A stretch of 64,000 nucleotides of DNA from Ceratopteris richardii (lineage: Eukaryota; Streptophyta; Polypodiopsida; Polypodiales; Pteridaceae). Positions 34,560 through 47,346 of the stretch are shown one piece after another (position 1 is the stretch's first letter; every line of letters starts with the position of its first letter). The position numbers were made by a program, and so were the translations under genes. A model generated the notes under the pieces. That model was not told the DNA's origin, searched no databases, and saw only the letters and a program-made list of their open reading frames with translations. Location of the stretch: contig CM035433.1 in NCBI GenBank assembly GCA_020310875.1, positions 109,651,293 to 109,715,292 on the forward strand. The letters run 5' to 3'.

Positions 34560-34960
34560 TGAGAGATGTGGTTATAATAGAAAGTGAACTCAAGGTAAGT
34601 TGAAGATGAACTCAACTCAATTCAACTCAAAACTCAAAAATCTCATACAATGTAACTTAAACACTATACAATATATAGATGGTTCTATCCACCCATGCAC
34701 TCCCTATATGGAGCTTAGATGGTGATGTAGATAAGAGCTTAGTGAAGGGCTATAGGCTCACACAATGCGTACTAAGATGGACACCCTAAAGGTTCCAAAC
34801 ACCAGACAGTAGAAACATAGGTGGGAAGGTGACCATCCTTATAAGGTCCTCCAAGCCCAAGGAAACCTACCCATGTTCTAGAGTCGTGCTAGATTGATCC
34901 ATGCCAAAAACTAATCTCCCACATTGATTTATGATCAAATCCAATAGTAGAAAGGAAGGA
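34560..34960 (-). repeat. LTR-like fragment, inverted relative to 16850-17050
   Basis: On the minus strand ATAGCCCTTCACTAAG, ACCATCTAAGCTCCA and GTGCATGGGTGGA match the same phrases near 16915-16985. This shows a dispersed repeat, probably a gypsy LTR. Borders unknown. Confidence 0.5.
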
Positions 34961-35493
34961 TCAACAACACATTATTTGTAGCACTTGATCTTGTTTAATC
35001 CACACTTAAGATAAATTCTATATTTAATGGTCCACATGAAATAAAACCTTCCTCAAGTTAAGAAAGTTATCGTTGTTTCTAGCCCTTAATTTGCATTCAT
35101 ACTCACACTAGATCAACCCCAAGTAACCCTCCTAACTTACCATCTATTATCTATTCTAGAACTCATCTGACCTCAAACTGAGGAACCTAGCAATGTCCAA
35201 CACTCTCACATGGCTTCTTCTCATAATTGGCTACCTAAAAAATAGAGTGTTATGGAACAATGGTGGTGCTATGTAAGGGTGAGGTATTGAGGATATCTAC
35301 CCCGCCCCCTACCCCCAATGTCCATCCAAAGGTGAACTACCTTCTTGGTAGGATGCCAAGTCTTACATGAGTGTGGAGCATTGACCATGTCTAACATCCC
35401 TCTCGTCCTCTTTGAATGTGGAGCCTCAAACCATGGTAGTTGAGACACGTGTATCTCCTCCTTGAGGTCAACATTCAAAATTTTAGCTTTGAT
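34961..35493. other. Unassigned sequence left of Copia-2
   Basis: A 91-codon minus-strand frame (35269-35544) crosses the Copia-2 border and so is not a gene. I recognise nothing else. Confidence 0.5.
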
Positions 35494-35498
35494 ATTTA

Positions 35499-36553
35499 TG
35501 TTGGTGTAAATTGCTAGCCTACACATTTGGCTCAAAGGATGCATTAAAGTCTACACATATATGAAGAAGCATAGGAACATATGCTAGTGGTTAATTACCA
35601 CTTTACCTCATTGTAAAAGTCAAATTGACTTGGAATCCTTTGTAATCACCTACCAAACTGAGTCGTGGAAAAGTAGTTCATTTGATTGAAGGAATATCTC
35701 CAAGCATTTAGGAGCTTGATCATAGGGAGCCAAAATTTGAATTTGAATTCAAATCTTTGCTCATTACATATAAAAGTGAACATGAAAAGTCGCGGGCAGG
35801 AGAGATCAATTCCCGAGCCTCATTCTACTGATTTTGAGTGTGTGTGAGGACTATACTATAGCCTACACCTCTCTACACCATTAGGCAATGTTATTCATGC
35901 CAATGCGATTGTATACAATTGTTCATTAATAGATACATTTACATCATTCATCTCTGAGTTCTCTGTTAGTCTACTCAAAAGTCTGTCAACTTGTCAAGGG
36001 CATATCTCGGTCAGTTCTTCACCAAATCAAGTGATTCAAAGCTTGTTGGATTTAACTCAAAGTCATCTACATGCTATCAAAGTTTGAAGTGATTCTATTC
36101 AGGCATTTCAGAGAAATCGGCGTCGAGGTGAACTCTGGTCATTTTCTGCTACAGTCCTAAAAAGTCGGGGGTATAGCTAAACTTGTTAAATTGATTTCCC
36201 TTAGCATAGTTTATCTTTTTACATCATTCAACTTGCAGATGGTAGCTTACTAAGCTAATTAAATACCCCTAGAAGGAATTTTATCAATTTCTACTGTGCT
36301 GGTCACACTGAGTAAAACATCCAGCAGGTGTCAAGACAAAAATAGAACGTTTTCTTGAGTTTGTGAACTTCAAAGTTATCTGTTTTGGTTCAATCATTAC
36401 ACACATCACTTCCAAGTACATAGGCTATTTTTTGGTGTTATTGGAAAGCTAAGAAGGTCTACTTATCAACTCTGAAGCAAAAGAGGGCTGGTACAAAGCA
36501 AGTTTAGCAGTACCTACTCAGTCTCTTGGAGCATCCATCCATCTTTCCCAATA
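35499..36553 (+). repeat. 5' LTR of Copia-2
   Basis: Starts TGTTGGTG and ends CCCAATA one base before the primer binding site. It ends in TA rather than the usual CA in both copies. A promoter candidate TATAAAAG is at 35769-35776. Confidence 0.95.
35769..35776 (+). promoter_or_regulatory. TATA box candidate in Copia-2 5' LTR
   Basis: TATAAAAG about 270 bases into the LTR, repeated at 41108-41115 in the 3' LTR. Confidence 0.6.
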
Positions 36554-36554
36554 G

Positions 36555-36566
36555 TGGTATCAGAGC
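36555..36566 (+). other. Primer binding site of Copia-2
   Basis: TGGTATCAGAGC, complementary to the 3' end of initiator-Met tRNA, one base after the 5' LTR. Confidence 0.92.
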
Positions 36567-36578
36567 AATAGAGGTAAA

Positions 36579-39500
36579 ATGGGAGATGGTTTTCCTTCAT
36601 TTATTGATAAATTGGACAGGAACAAATATCAAGCTTGGTCTCTAAGGATGAAGACCTACTTACAAGGAAGGAGTCTCTATGGATACATCTCAGGAGATGA
36701 GGAATTGCCCTCATTCAAAGCAAGAGGATTGCCAACCAAGGAAGAACAAGAAAAACTCAACACATGGTGTGCTAAGGATGCATTGGCAAGGTCATATTTA
36801 CTCAACTCTATCTCTGACTTTCTTTTTCCACATATCAGAAATTGTAAGACATCCCAAGAAACTTGGGAAACCTTGTCATCATACTTTTCCTCCAATACAA
36901 GGGCTAGGAAAAATCAGTTGTGGATTGAATTCACAACACTAAGGAAGCAACCTAAGCAAGCTCTTTCAGAATTTGTGACCAAGATCAAAGATGTTGCAGA
37001 TCAGTTACCAAGCATAGGAGAAGAAATTGAAGAAGAACAAATTGTAAGGCAAGTGATCAATGGAATCAAGACTGATGACAAATGGGAAAGCTTCACCACT
37101 ACAATGGATCTCTACATGGACATGCACACTCCAGATCTTACAACTCTCATGGGACAACTATTTACACATGAAGCAAAGCTCACCAAAAATGGAGAAACAT
37201 CCAAAGGTAATAACTCTTCTGCCCTATACATTGATAAGAATTCTAAGGATAAAGGCAAGAGCAAAAAAATGGAAGATGAAGGCTCTACCTCCCAAGCCAA
37301 CTATGCAGGGAGAGGTAGATCTTCAAGAGGAAGGGGCAGAGGAGGTAAGCAAGGTAGGGGGAGACCCTATAACTCATCACCATGCAACATTTGTGGTTTA
37401 TCAAATCATACTACAGATGAGTGTTTCAGGAATTACAAAAATCAGAGAGGAAGAGGCTACCAAAGAGGTGGATACTCATAGTCAAGAGGAAGGTTCAACC
37501 ATCACCAAGGCCACAACAACAATTACAACAAAAATTACAACAACAATTACAATGGCAACTACCAAGGAGGATTCAAAACCAGAAAGGACTACTACAACTA
37601 CACAGAGGAGCAGGATGACTCTCTTCTGATCATGAACATGACTTCAAAGTCAGGTACAAATGATGACCACCTATTCTACATTGACTCAGGGTGCTCAAAT
37701 CATGTGGCTGGCAATGTGGCACTACTCTCTGATCTTGAGGAACCAAAAGGTAAACATCAAGTCCAAACAGGTGATGATACAAAGCATTCAGTAGTTAAAG
37801 TTGGAAATGTTAATACTTGTGATGGTAATCAGAATTTGTTGAGCAGGGTACTCTATGTACCAACCATTACCAAAAATTTGATGAGTATTGGTCAGATTGT
37901 GGAGAAAGGTTTGCAGGTCAAATTCAATCAATATGGAGCATATGTGGAGGACCCAAGACATGGGTTCAAGAGGATTGCTAAAGGAGAAAAATCAGGTAGA
38001 CTTTTCACTTTTGAGTTGGAAGATACAAAGAATATTGCACTATACAATTATAAAGATCAAACACTTTCAGAGCTTGAGATTTGGCACAAAAGATTAGGGC
38101 ACATAGGAGAAAGAACCTTGAAACAAATGTGCAGGGACCAATGTGTGCTTGGGATACCTAATGTATCCAAACAGCATATAATTTACAAGTGTGGTGCTTG
38201 TCAATTTGGTAAGTCTCACAAGTTACCCTTCTCCAAGAAAGGATATATGCATGAAGACTACCTAGAGCTTGTACACACAGATGTTTGGGAACCTAGCAAA
38301 GACCCCTCAATCTCAGGATTAAGGTACTATGTGTCTTTCATTGATGATTATAGCAGATGGACTGTATTATACTTCATGAAGCACAAGGATGAGTTATTTA
38401 ATTGTTTTAAGAAATATCTTGCATTAGTTGAAAACCAGACAGGAAGGAATTTGAAGAGGCTAAGGTCAGATGGAGGAGGTGAGTACTTCTCCAATGAATT
38501 TGAAGACTTCTTGCAAGACAGAGGCATCAAAAGAGAGATAACCACAAGGTATTCTCCTGAACAGAATGGGGTAGCTCAGAGAAGAAATAGGTTAATTGTT
38601 GAGACAGCTAGATCTATGCTTAATGAGAAGAAGTTACCTAACTATCTATGGGCAGAGAGTGTTTCTACTACCACTTACCTCATAAACAGGTTACCATCTA
38701 AGTCACTTGATGGTATGACACCCTATGAAGCATGGCATGGTAAGAGACCATCATTAGATCACTACAAAATATTTGGATGTGTAGCATATGTGCACATTCC
38801 TTCTCAGATAAGAGGTAAGCTAGACCCAAAGGCTGAAAAATGCATTTTCATTGGGTATGATTTAAATCAAAAAGGTTAGAGGTTTTATAATCCTACCAAT
38901 AAGGGATTTATGGTAAGCAGAGATGTGATCTTTGATGAAAATGATTCTTGGTATGAGAATGAATGTAGGAAGGTTAAACTACCCTATGATTTGGAAGAGG
39001 AATTTCCAAAACTTGCAAAGGAGGAACCTACTCAAAATGAAGACTCAAGTTTAGATGATGAAGACACTATCAACCTTGAAGAATTCAAGGCATGGAAGTC
39101 CAAGGGCAAAATGAAGATGAAGAAGCTTGAAGAAATACCTGAATCTTCAACTCAATCAATTAGAAGATCTGAAAGAGAAAGCAAGAAACCTATCAGATAT
39201 GGGTATGATACATCTCTTGTTACTAAACATTCAGTTTATCTTGCCAAAGATTTGTCAAATGAAGAACCAGGTTCATATGAAGAAGCAATAACCAAATCAG
39301 AATGGAAAGAAGCTATGGATGAGGAGATTGAAGCACTCAAGGAGAGTGACACATGGGAGTTAGTACCCAAGAAGGATTCTATGAAGGTAATAGGATCCAG
39401 ATGGATCTATAAGTTGAAAAGAAATTCTGATGGAACAATTAATAGGTACAAATCTAGATTGGTAGCCAAGGGTTTTGCACAAACCCAAGGCATTGACTAT

Positions 39501-40796
39501 GAAGAGACATTTTCTCCTGTGGCCAAGATGCCAACAATTAGAGTGTTGGTAAGTGTGGCTGCATCAAAGAATTGGAACATGTACCAATTGGATGTCAAGA
39601 ATGCTTTCTTGAATGGATGGATTTCAGAAGAAGTTTATATGTCACAATCTCCTGGCTATGAGGACCCTAAGAAGGTAACTTATGTTTGCAAATTAAAAAA
39701 GGCTTTATATGGATTGAAGCAGGCACCTAGGGCATGGAATTACAGGTTAACTACATACCTCCAGGACCAAGGTTTTGTCATCAGCAAGGCTGACACTTCT
39801 CTCTTCATTAAAAGAAGTAGATCAGAGGTAATCTATCTCTGTGTTTATGTTGATGACATCATCATTACAGGTAATGATGTCAATGGAATCAGGTATATCA
39901 AAAGCCAGATGATGAAGGAGTTCAAGATCAATGATCTTGGTTTATTGAAGTATTTTCTAGGGCTTGAATTAGTTTACACTAATTCAGGGATATACATTAC
40001 TCAGAAAAAGTATGTAAAAGATATGTTGAAGAAGTTTCACTTGTAGGATGCTAAAGTAGCAAGCACTCCAATGGAGGTAAACCCAAAGTTAAGTGCCCAT
40101 GAAGATGATGAAGTCAAAGACATTACAGGTTATCAAAGTATGGTGGGTAGATTGAACTATGCTACTCTTACAAGAATTGATATTGCATATGGAGTAAGTG
40201 TGCTAAGTCAATTTATGCACAAGCCAAGGATACCTCACTTAGAGGCTGCCAAGAGAATTTTGAAGTATCTCAAGGGTACATAGAACCATGGTTTGTATTT
40301 CCCTTACACTTGAGATATTGATATAAAAATCTATTCAGATGCAGATTGGGCAGGATGCAAGGATGATAGGAGGAGCACTTTTGGATATATTTCGTTTGCA
40401 GGTGACAAACCAATTTCATGGTCTTCAAAGAAGCAACCTATTGTTGCTTTATCTTCCATAGAGGTAGAGTATAGAGGACTCGCTAATGCCACACAAGAAG
40501 CAATTTGGATTAAACTTTTGTATACAGAATTGGGATTGTATACTAGGTCACAAATTATCTTTGGGGATAATACAAGTTCTCTTCACCTTGCAGCTAATCA
40601 TATCTATCATGCTAGGACCAAACACATAGAGGTTCATTACCATTATGTGAGAGAGAAATTGATAAGCAAGGACATTCAACTTACCTATGTATCAACCAAC
40701 ATGCAATGTGCAGATTTGTTAACTAAAGCTTTGGATGGAACAAAACTTTGCAGGTTCAAATTCATGATTGGATTGCAAGACATACTTGAAGATTGA
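36579..40796 (+). pseudogene. Copia-2 gag-pol polyprotein, five in-frame stops
   Basis: All pieces share one frame; stops are TAG at 37479, 38877, 40044 and 40281 and TGA at 40311. There are no frameshifts over 1406 codons. Domains in order: UBN2-type Gag; zinc knuckle CNICGLSNHTTDEC; protease DSGCSNH; GAG-pre-integrase with CGACQFGK; integrase with VHTDVWE and RSDGGGEY; reverse transcriptase with YVDD; RNase H with DADWAG and DNTSSLHLA. The integrase Glu position reads GVAQRRN, so Gln replaces the catalytic Glu. Compared with Copia-1, the stops replace Tyr (38877), Gln (40044) and Ser (40311) and fall at ordinary positions, so they look like decay rather than designed readthrough. Confidence 0.95.
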
Positions 40797-40827
40797 AGAT
40801 GAAGACTTAAGCCAAAATGTTTGGCTT

Positions 40828-40837
40828 GAGGGGGAGC
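40828..40837 (+). other. Polypurine tract of Copia-2
   Basis: GAGGGGGAGC directly before the TGTTGG start of the 3' LTR. Confidence 0.9.
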
Positions 40838-41893
40838 TGTTGGTGTAAATTGCAAGCCTACACAATTGGCTCAAAGGATGCATTAAAGTCTACACATATA
40901 TGAAGAAGCATAGGAACATATGCTAGTGGTTAATTACCACTTTACCTCATTGTAAAAGTCAAATTGACTTGGAATCCTTTGTAATCACCTACCAAAGTGA
41001 GTCGTGGAAAATTAGTTCATTTGATTGAAGGAATATCTCCAAGCATTTAGGAGCTTGATCATAGGGAGCCAAAATTTGAATTTGAATTCAAATCTTTGCT
41101 CATTACATATAAAAGTGAACATGAAAAGTCGCGGGCAGGAGAGATCAATTCCCGAGCCTCATTCTACTGATTTTGAGTGTGTGTGAGGACTATACTATAG
41201 CCTACACCTCTCTACACCATTAGGCAATGTTATTCATGCGAATGGGATTGTATACAATTGTTCATTAATAGATACATTTACATCTTTCATCTCTCAGTTC
41301 TCTGTTAGTCTACTCAAAAGTCTGTCAACTTGTCAAGGGCATATCGCGGTCAATTCTTCACCAAATCAAGTGATTCAAAGCTTATTGGATTTAGCTTAAA
41401 GTCCTCTACATGCTATCAAAGTTTGAAGTGATTCTATTCAGCCATTTCAGAGAAATCGGCATCGAGGTGAACTCTGGTCATTTTCTGCTACAGTCCTAAA
41501 AAGACGAGGGTATAGCTAAACTTGCTAAATTGATTTCTCTTAGCATAGTTTATCTTTTTACATCATTCAACTTGAAAATGGTAGCTTACTAAGCTAATTA
41601 AATACCCCTAGAAGGAATTTTATCAATTTCTATTGTGCTGGTCATACTGAGTAAAACTTCCAGCAGGTGTCAAGACAAAAATAGAAGATTTTCTTGAGTT
41701 TGTGAACTTCAAAGTTATCTGTTTTGGTTCAATCATTACACACATCACTTCCAAAGTACATAGGCTATTTTTTGGTGTTATTGGGAAGCTAAGAAGGTCT
41801 ACTTATCAACTCTGAAGCAAAAGAGGGCTGGTACAAAGCAGGTTTAGCAGTACCTACTCAGTCTCTTGGAGCATCCATCCATCTTTCCCAATA
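40838..41893 (+). repeat. 3' LTR of Copia-2
   Basis: Collinear with the 5' LTR with one single-base indel (near 41754) and scattered substitutions. The TATA candidate is at 41108-41115. Confidence 0.95.
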
Positions 41894-41898
41894 ATTTA

Positions 41899-44671
41899 CA
41901 CAAAAATATGGCCCTTCATGTGAGCTGCTAGGACTAGTACTATGAAATAGTGTTCATTAGATAAAAAGAGTCTTGAAAACCAAAATCCTCCAAACATCCA
42001 TAAGATGGTATTTTTCCTTAGCATGATAACATGTCCACTAGTGCTCTTCTTGTCATCCTTGGAACATGCCTAATTAGCATCACAATAATCTTGTACATGG
42101 AATCCATGATCAAATGGATAATAGAGCCATTCATTCACTAATCCTTTGAGGTATTTAAGTACCCTTTTGGCTACAACAAGTTGAAATACCCTTGGTGCCT
42201 CCGAATATTTAGAATAACACTTGAATTACATGTGCAATATCTAGTCTTTTCATAGTAGCATACAAGAGATAACCAATAACTACCCTATACATGGTCACAT
42301 CATAGACTTCTTCATCCTCATGAATAGTAACTATAAGTTTTACTTCTAATGGATTTAAAATGAGCTTGCAATCATACAAGCCAAACATTTTAGAAAAATC
42401 TAGAATGTATTTCCTCTGCATCAAGTATATATCTTCTTCTTTGTATAGTAGTTCAATCCTAAGAAAGTACATTAATATCCCTAAATCTAAGATTTTAAAC
42501 TCACATCCAAGTTACCTCTTTATTTCTTGCATAGTTGTTGTGTTGTTTTATGCTATTTTGATTCTTGAACATGTAACCATGTTCAAAGTGACCAGGTTTA
42601 CCACAATTCCATTATCCCTCTATCATTACCTAAATCATTTCTTTAGAAATTATGTGGACTCTTTTTCTCCTCGTGCCTTGAATCTATGCTCTACCTCTTG
42701 CATTAGTGAGTTGTTGAGCTTGAACTTGGTTATTCTTTCATCTTCCACTTTTAAAGCCTCTTCTTTGGCCTCTCTGTCTATCAAAGTAGAATATTTACTA
42801 AGAACCAGCTTTGCCTTAGGAGTTTGAATCTTCACCAAGGTTATTTTATTCAATTATCATCATGGACACAAGATCAAAAAAATTTGGAATATTCTCCCTA
42901 GTTCCAAGAGAATTTCTAAATTGCTTTAATGAAGTTCCTAAACCATGAAGTTGGACTACATCTTTACCTACATCAGCTACATTGATGCTAATTGATTCAA
43001 TATAATCACATATGCTTTTGATTTTTAAGGTGAAGTGACTAACATAATCTTTTTCTCCAATGTATGCAGCTCATTATTAGGTAGCAATATACATGTCTTT
43101 GTATTAGTCTCAAACAATATGATCAAAATATTCCAAGCCTCTTTCAAAATTTTGGCATACATTCCCAATCATGTTGTCTTGTATGCTATTGGACAACCAA
43201 TACATTACCTTTGGTGCTCCTTAATTTCACTCTTTATATGTCCTTAATTGGTCCGAAATCTAATCCATTTCTTGTAAATGTGAAAGTTTTTCATTGGCTC
43301 CTTTGATGTACTTATAGTAGCCTTTCACATCACAAAGATCATCATTCAAAATCTACTTAATCTAAGGGATTAAACTGGCATAGAAGAAGACTAGTGGTAT
43401 CCCAAATGAGATAATGCTTGGTAGAATTTTCTATTTGATTTTTGAAATGGAATTTTTTCTAATCTTTGGATAAATCAATTTAATGGGTAAGATTGAAAGT
43501 TTTAAAAGTATAGAGAGATCATCTGACATGAATTGGAGCTTTTTGGATCTTATGAATCCTTGTGCATGCTCTCTACATATTTTTTTATTGTTACATTGGG
43601 AGGAAATTCAATGGAATTTGAATTTCGGGATTGAGAGCCAATCCAACTTTTATTGGAGGTGTCAAATTCCTTTGAGATCTAATGGCTGAGAGGAAACTCA
43701 TGTCCTTTGTGAGCCATTAGATAGTCTCCTTATCCAAGCGTGCACATTGAAAGCCACTCTTGCTTTTTTGGGGACGGATCTCAACTATTAGATTGGCTTT
43801 GGATCCAATTGCTTGGACTTTGGCTGCCCAACTTGTGCTAGATCTAAGGGATAATTGTTGCATTTGAGATCGCATCAAAGGGCTTCAATGAAACGGTGCA
43901 TTTTTTAGGGGGATCTTTTTCGTAACCATTCAATGTTTCATAAATTCAAGGGCCCATCTACAAAGTTTCCTTCAATTTTATCGCTCAACCTCAACCATTG
44001 GATCAAAGAGCCAATTTAAGGGCGTTAACTCATTCTAGACCTTTCAAAATGATTTATACAACTAAAACCACTAGTTTTAGTGGTGTTTTCTTCTTTGGCC
44101 ACAAATAAACCATGGAAGCCAAGGCCTACATTATGTGACCAAGGGCCTAGACTGTGGCCACAACCTTCTTCTCCTTCATCCATCTTTAATCAGCCCTTAA
44201 TCTAAAAGTACCAAGGAGGGCTCATTTTTGCCCTAATGTTCCATCATTATTCACCACTTTTGTAGCAATTTAGAATATATCAAAAACACTAGAAGCAGTA
44301 CCTATGATTGAACATTATCACATTCTCATATTGTCAACAATAAACATAATTGCTTGAAATCCTAGATCTTAAATATTTGGGAGATACAAAATAGAATTCA
44401 ATTCACAACTTTCCAATCTGATGTGTTTCTTTGTAAGCCCCTCCATGAGGGCTTCGAATAGAGGTTTAAATAGCTCCAAAATAGAAATATGAGAAAAGTA
44501 ATTTCCCCTAAAAGAATAACTCTTGAAGATAATTTGTCACCTTTTAATTGCATACCAAAATTTGCAGAAATTTGAGTTCATTTACAAAGTGCGCATTCTC
44601 CAAACCTTCTCATGATTGTTGTTGCTAGCTTTCTTGGTCAGCTCTCTACAACCACACTAGCTCTAATACCA
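41899..44671 (-). pseudogene. Copia-3: internally deleted copia on the minus strand
   Basis: Reading leftward from the primer binding site (44660-44671, TGGTATTAGAGC): Gag region with AKILKEAWNILIILFE near 43160 and a UBN2-like stretch to 42650; zinc-knuckle-like sequence near 42560-42600; then directly the late reverse transcriptase (LGILMYFLRIELLYKEED, 42209-42480) and RNase H (KDDKKSTSGHVIM near 42030). Protease, integrase and the RT catalytic core are missing, so one deletion joined Gag to the end of RT. Copia-2 sits at its left edge. The stretch 43250-44640 has no clear coding and may be Gag leader. Confidence 0.8.
44660..44671 (-). other. Primer binding site of Copia-3
   Basis: Minus strand TGGTATTAGAGC, one mismatch to the TGGTATCAGAGC of the other copias. 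Confidence 0.7.
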
Positions 44672-46200
44672 TTTCAAGAGAAAGTATATAAAGAAGAAAG
44701 CTCTCTCACACTCTCTCACTCCAAGAGTGGAGCACACATGGATTGAGGCAATGAAGAATGATCTTCTTCTACCTCTTCTAAACAATTAACTTATGAGTAC
44801 TCCTCAAGTAGAGAAAACCTTCTATTTATGGAAGATGGTACTTAAGAGTTATGATCAAAGCTCACATTGAGCTTGATATCTCAATAGACATGTGATGAAA
44901 TCCATCAATCGTTTCCATGGTCTCCTCATCCTCAAGGACTCTCTACCTTTTCTTAGAGGACGGTGTTTTCTATCTCACTCTTAGTCTTAATAGATTTAAT
45001 CAAGATGCATCCATGTAATTTAGATGGATTCACACGCTTTCTAATGGTATATGACTGTTAGTTGACTTGCTTTTCCAATATTGTTTCCAAATCTTAGGTT
45101 TATATGCTGTAGACTCTCACATTTTCCAATCATGTAAACTAGTTTGCATTGCATTTCCAACTCATTATGTGTGCAAATTTCACTCACCCCACCAATCTTG
45201 TGATGAATAATTTAGCAATGGAGTAATTAATCCCAAGTGTTATCCTTCCCACTGAAACTCAATTGATTGGCCTCCTATTTTCATAACAGTATTAGTCACC
45301 ATAAGAATGATTGAGAGAAAATTTTACACAATAAACTGATCAAACATATCTCTTAAATGGTCAATCTATCCTAGATCGAAGAAGTTGATCCATTGATATT
45401 TCCCAAGCCGAATGTGTTTCTATAGTCAAAGGATCACGTTGACGTGCAAACGGGGAACAACAGGCTTGTATTTTGGGAAAATGAGGGATAGTTAGAGCTC
45501 ATTCCTCTATGAGGGACGAGAGAGTGAAGATTTGAAACTGAAGGAGAAAATCCTTCTTAAGTGTAGTTAATATCCCTCTTTTATGGAATTAATAGTCTCT
45601 CTTGTGTTTGAAGTCGTTATCTTGTGTGATAAAGGGAAATCACGACCTTGCTAATTAGCAATCGGGTATTTCAATATACAAAATAATATCATATCCGACG
45701 TAACTCTTTGTTAGAAATTTCCCTCAAATCACGTGGCCAGTAGCCCAAATCTTGAATAATCATCCCTTATATTAAGAAGATCAATGAGCTAATCAACAAT
45801 GTGGCCAGTCCCCGAGCATTCTATAGGAAATGAGATTCTATAAGTCAAATGGAACGAATCTTGGTGAATTGGAGAAAGCAAGGGGTAGTGGGTGATCACC
45901 CCCTCGCTGAAGTATTTCTCTTCCTATCTAGGAAATTATTAAAATAGGTATGGATTTTTTATCACCTAATGAGAAATTGTTTTATGCTACACTTGAGTTT
46001 TCATCAAGCATAGAAAACCTAATATTTATGGAAGAAGGTACTTAGAGTTATGCTCAAAGCTCATAGCCTAAACCTTATATTTATGGAAGAAGGTACTTAG
46101 AGTTATGCATAAAGCTCATAGCCTAAACCTTATATTTATGGAAGAAGGTACTTAGAGTTATGCTCAAAGCTCATATCCTAGTTGGAATTGGCCGCATAGT
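44672..46200 (-). repeat. Probable 5' LTR and flank of Copia-3
   Basis: Directly right of the primer binding site on a minus-strand element. The phrase TTTATGGAAGATGGTACTT at 44825 recurs in the tandem repeat near 46024. The outer LTR border is not resolved, and 45250-46000 may be unrelated. Confidence 0.4.
46020..46188. repeat. 55-bp tandem repeat, three copies
   Basis: ATTTATGGAAGAAGGTACTT starts at 46024, 46079 and 46134, an exact 55-bp period. Confidence 0.9.
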
Positions 46201-46860
46201 TTTTGCATACATTCAATTGAAACTATGGTCACTTAAATCTCTTCACATCTCCATGTGTACAAACCCAACGACCATGAAACATTGTAGGCACACTCATAAT
46301 TGTACGCACACATAGAGTCCTACCTTTATAATCCAATCAATAAAACAAACAATAGGATTATATTCTTGGTGCAATGACTTACACAAGATGAGAGAATTCG
46401 TACAATATCGACTCATCCTTCGACATCCCAGGCGCGAATCCCGTAGCTTTACGAGGACGCAAAGCTCTATAACAATGGATAGAGAGTGTGATCTTGACAT
46501 CATATACCCATGAATAAGTAGTATACTCACTCAAAAGAGTGTGATCTTGAGATCATATACCTACGACTAAGTGGAAGTGTATATATACACTTTTCCTAAG
46601 ATGACTGTTGGTTGGATCTAGCTTCCATGACTTTAAGAGCTCTTTTAACCTCTGAATTCAAATGTGGTGGTGGAAATTTGCTCCCAATATTACCTGAGAT
46701 TCTCTCCGGATTTTTTCTTTTACTTTTGGAAAAAGTAATGCATGACTTTAACGTTAGAATGCAATCAACCAATGCATGTATATGCATAGCGTGTGACTAT
46801 GTGTATATATACATGTGTTTTTTGTATTTTTTCTTCTAATGTCTTCTCCTTGCAGGTACG
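46200..46860. other. Unassigned spacer
   Basis: A small duplication (GAGTGTGATCTTGA at 46487 and 46535, each followed by CATATACC). No gene recognised. Confidence 0.5.
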
Positions 46861-47058
46861 TCCGAGAGAGAGAGATTGATAGTTGGAGTGTGATGGTCTG
46901 AACATGCATGCAGAGAAGGAATCAGAGAGAAATGGCAAAGTGAATAAGCTCAGCACATTGGATATCGATGAGCAAAAGCCGTCTGAAAATGAGAGAGAGA
47001 GAATGAGAGATAGAGAGAGAGAGAAGGTGGTAGAAAAGATGGTCACACGGCAGATAAT

Positions 47059-47346
47059 GAAGATGTAAAGAGGGAGGTAAAAATATTGAAGGCATTAATT
47101 AGACATGATAATCTGGTCAAGTTCTATGATGCGTGCGAGGACAATAGAAACATGTGCATCGTGATGGAGTTATGTGAAGGTGGTGAAAATTGGATAGGAT
47201 TTTGGCAAGAGGTGGAAAATATAATGAAGAAGATGCAAAAGTAGTTTTGAGACATATCTTGAATATAGTTGCTTTTTGCCATCTCCAAAGTGTCGCGCAT
47301 CGAGATCTTAAACCTGAAAACTTCTTGTTTACTCTAAAAGAAGAAC
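47059..47346 (+). pseudogene. CDPK-related protein kinase fragment
   Basis: The first part reads [18 protein letters not shown], then [21 protein letters not shown] and CEGGE. After a one-base deletion near 47187 it resumes [17 protein letters not shown] and [20 protein letters not shown]. This is the N-lobe-to-catalytic-loop part of plant CDPK-related (CRK) Ser/Thr kinases, with HRDLKPEN intact; the ATP-binding Gly-loop, DFG and C-lobe are absent. Sequence after LFTLKEEQ no longer matches, about where an exon border would be expected. A captured or decayed exon, not a working kinase. The flanking 46860-47058 is GA-rich with no clear homology. Confidence 0.85.

Larger units (their letters stand above)
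35494..41898 (+). mobile_element. Copia-2: complete Ty1/copia retrotransposon with 5-bp target duplication
   Basis: LTRs are 35499-36553 and 40838-41893. The duplication ATTTA is at 35494-35498 and 41894-41898. Primer binding site, a single gag-pol frame of 1406 codons and polypurine tract are in the standard order. The two LTRs (1055 and 1056 bp) differ at roughly 30 positions by eye, about 3 percent, so it is about as old as Copia-1. It is structurally intact but its frame has five stops. Confidence 0.97.

Noticed and set aside
35269-35544. 91-codon minus frame with NVDLKEEIHV, reminiscent of copia RT
   Set aside because: It crosses the Copia-2 LTR border, so the full frame cannot be ancient; the resemblance is short and no other RT motif follows.
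36579-40796. Programmed stop readthrough in Copia-2, suggested by four TAG codons
   Set aside because: The stops fall at non-junction sites (integrase, RT, RNase H) that are sense codons in Copia-1, and one is TGA.
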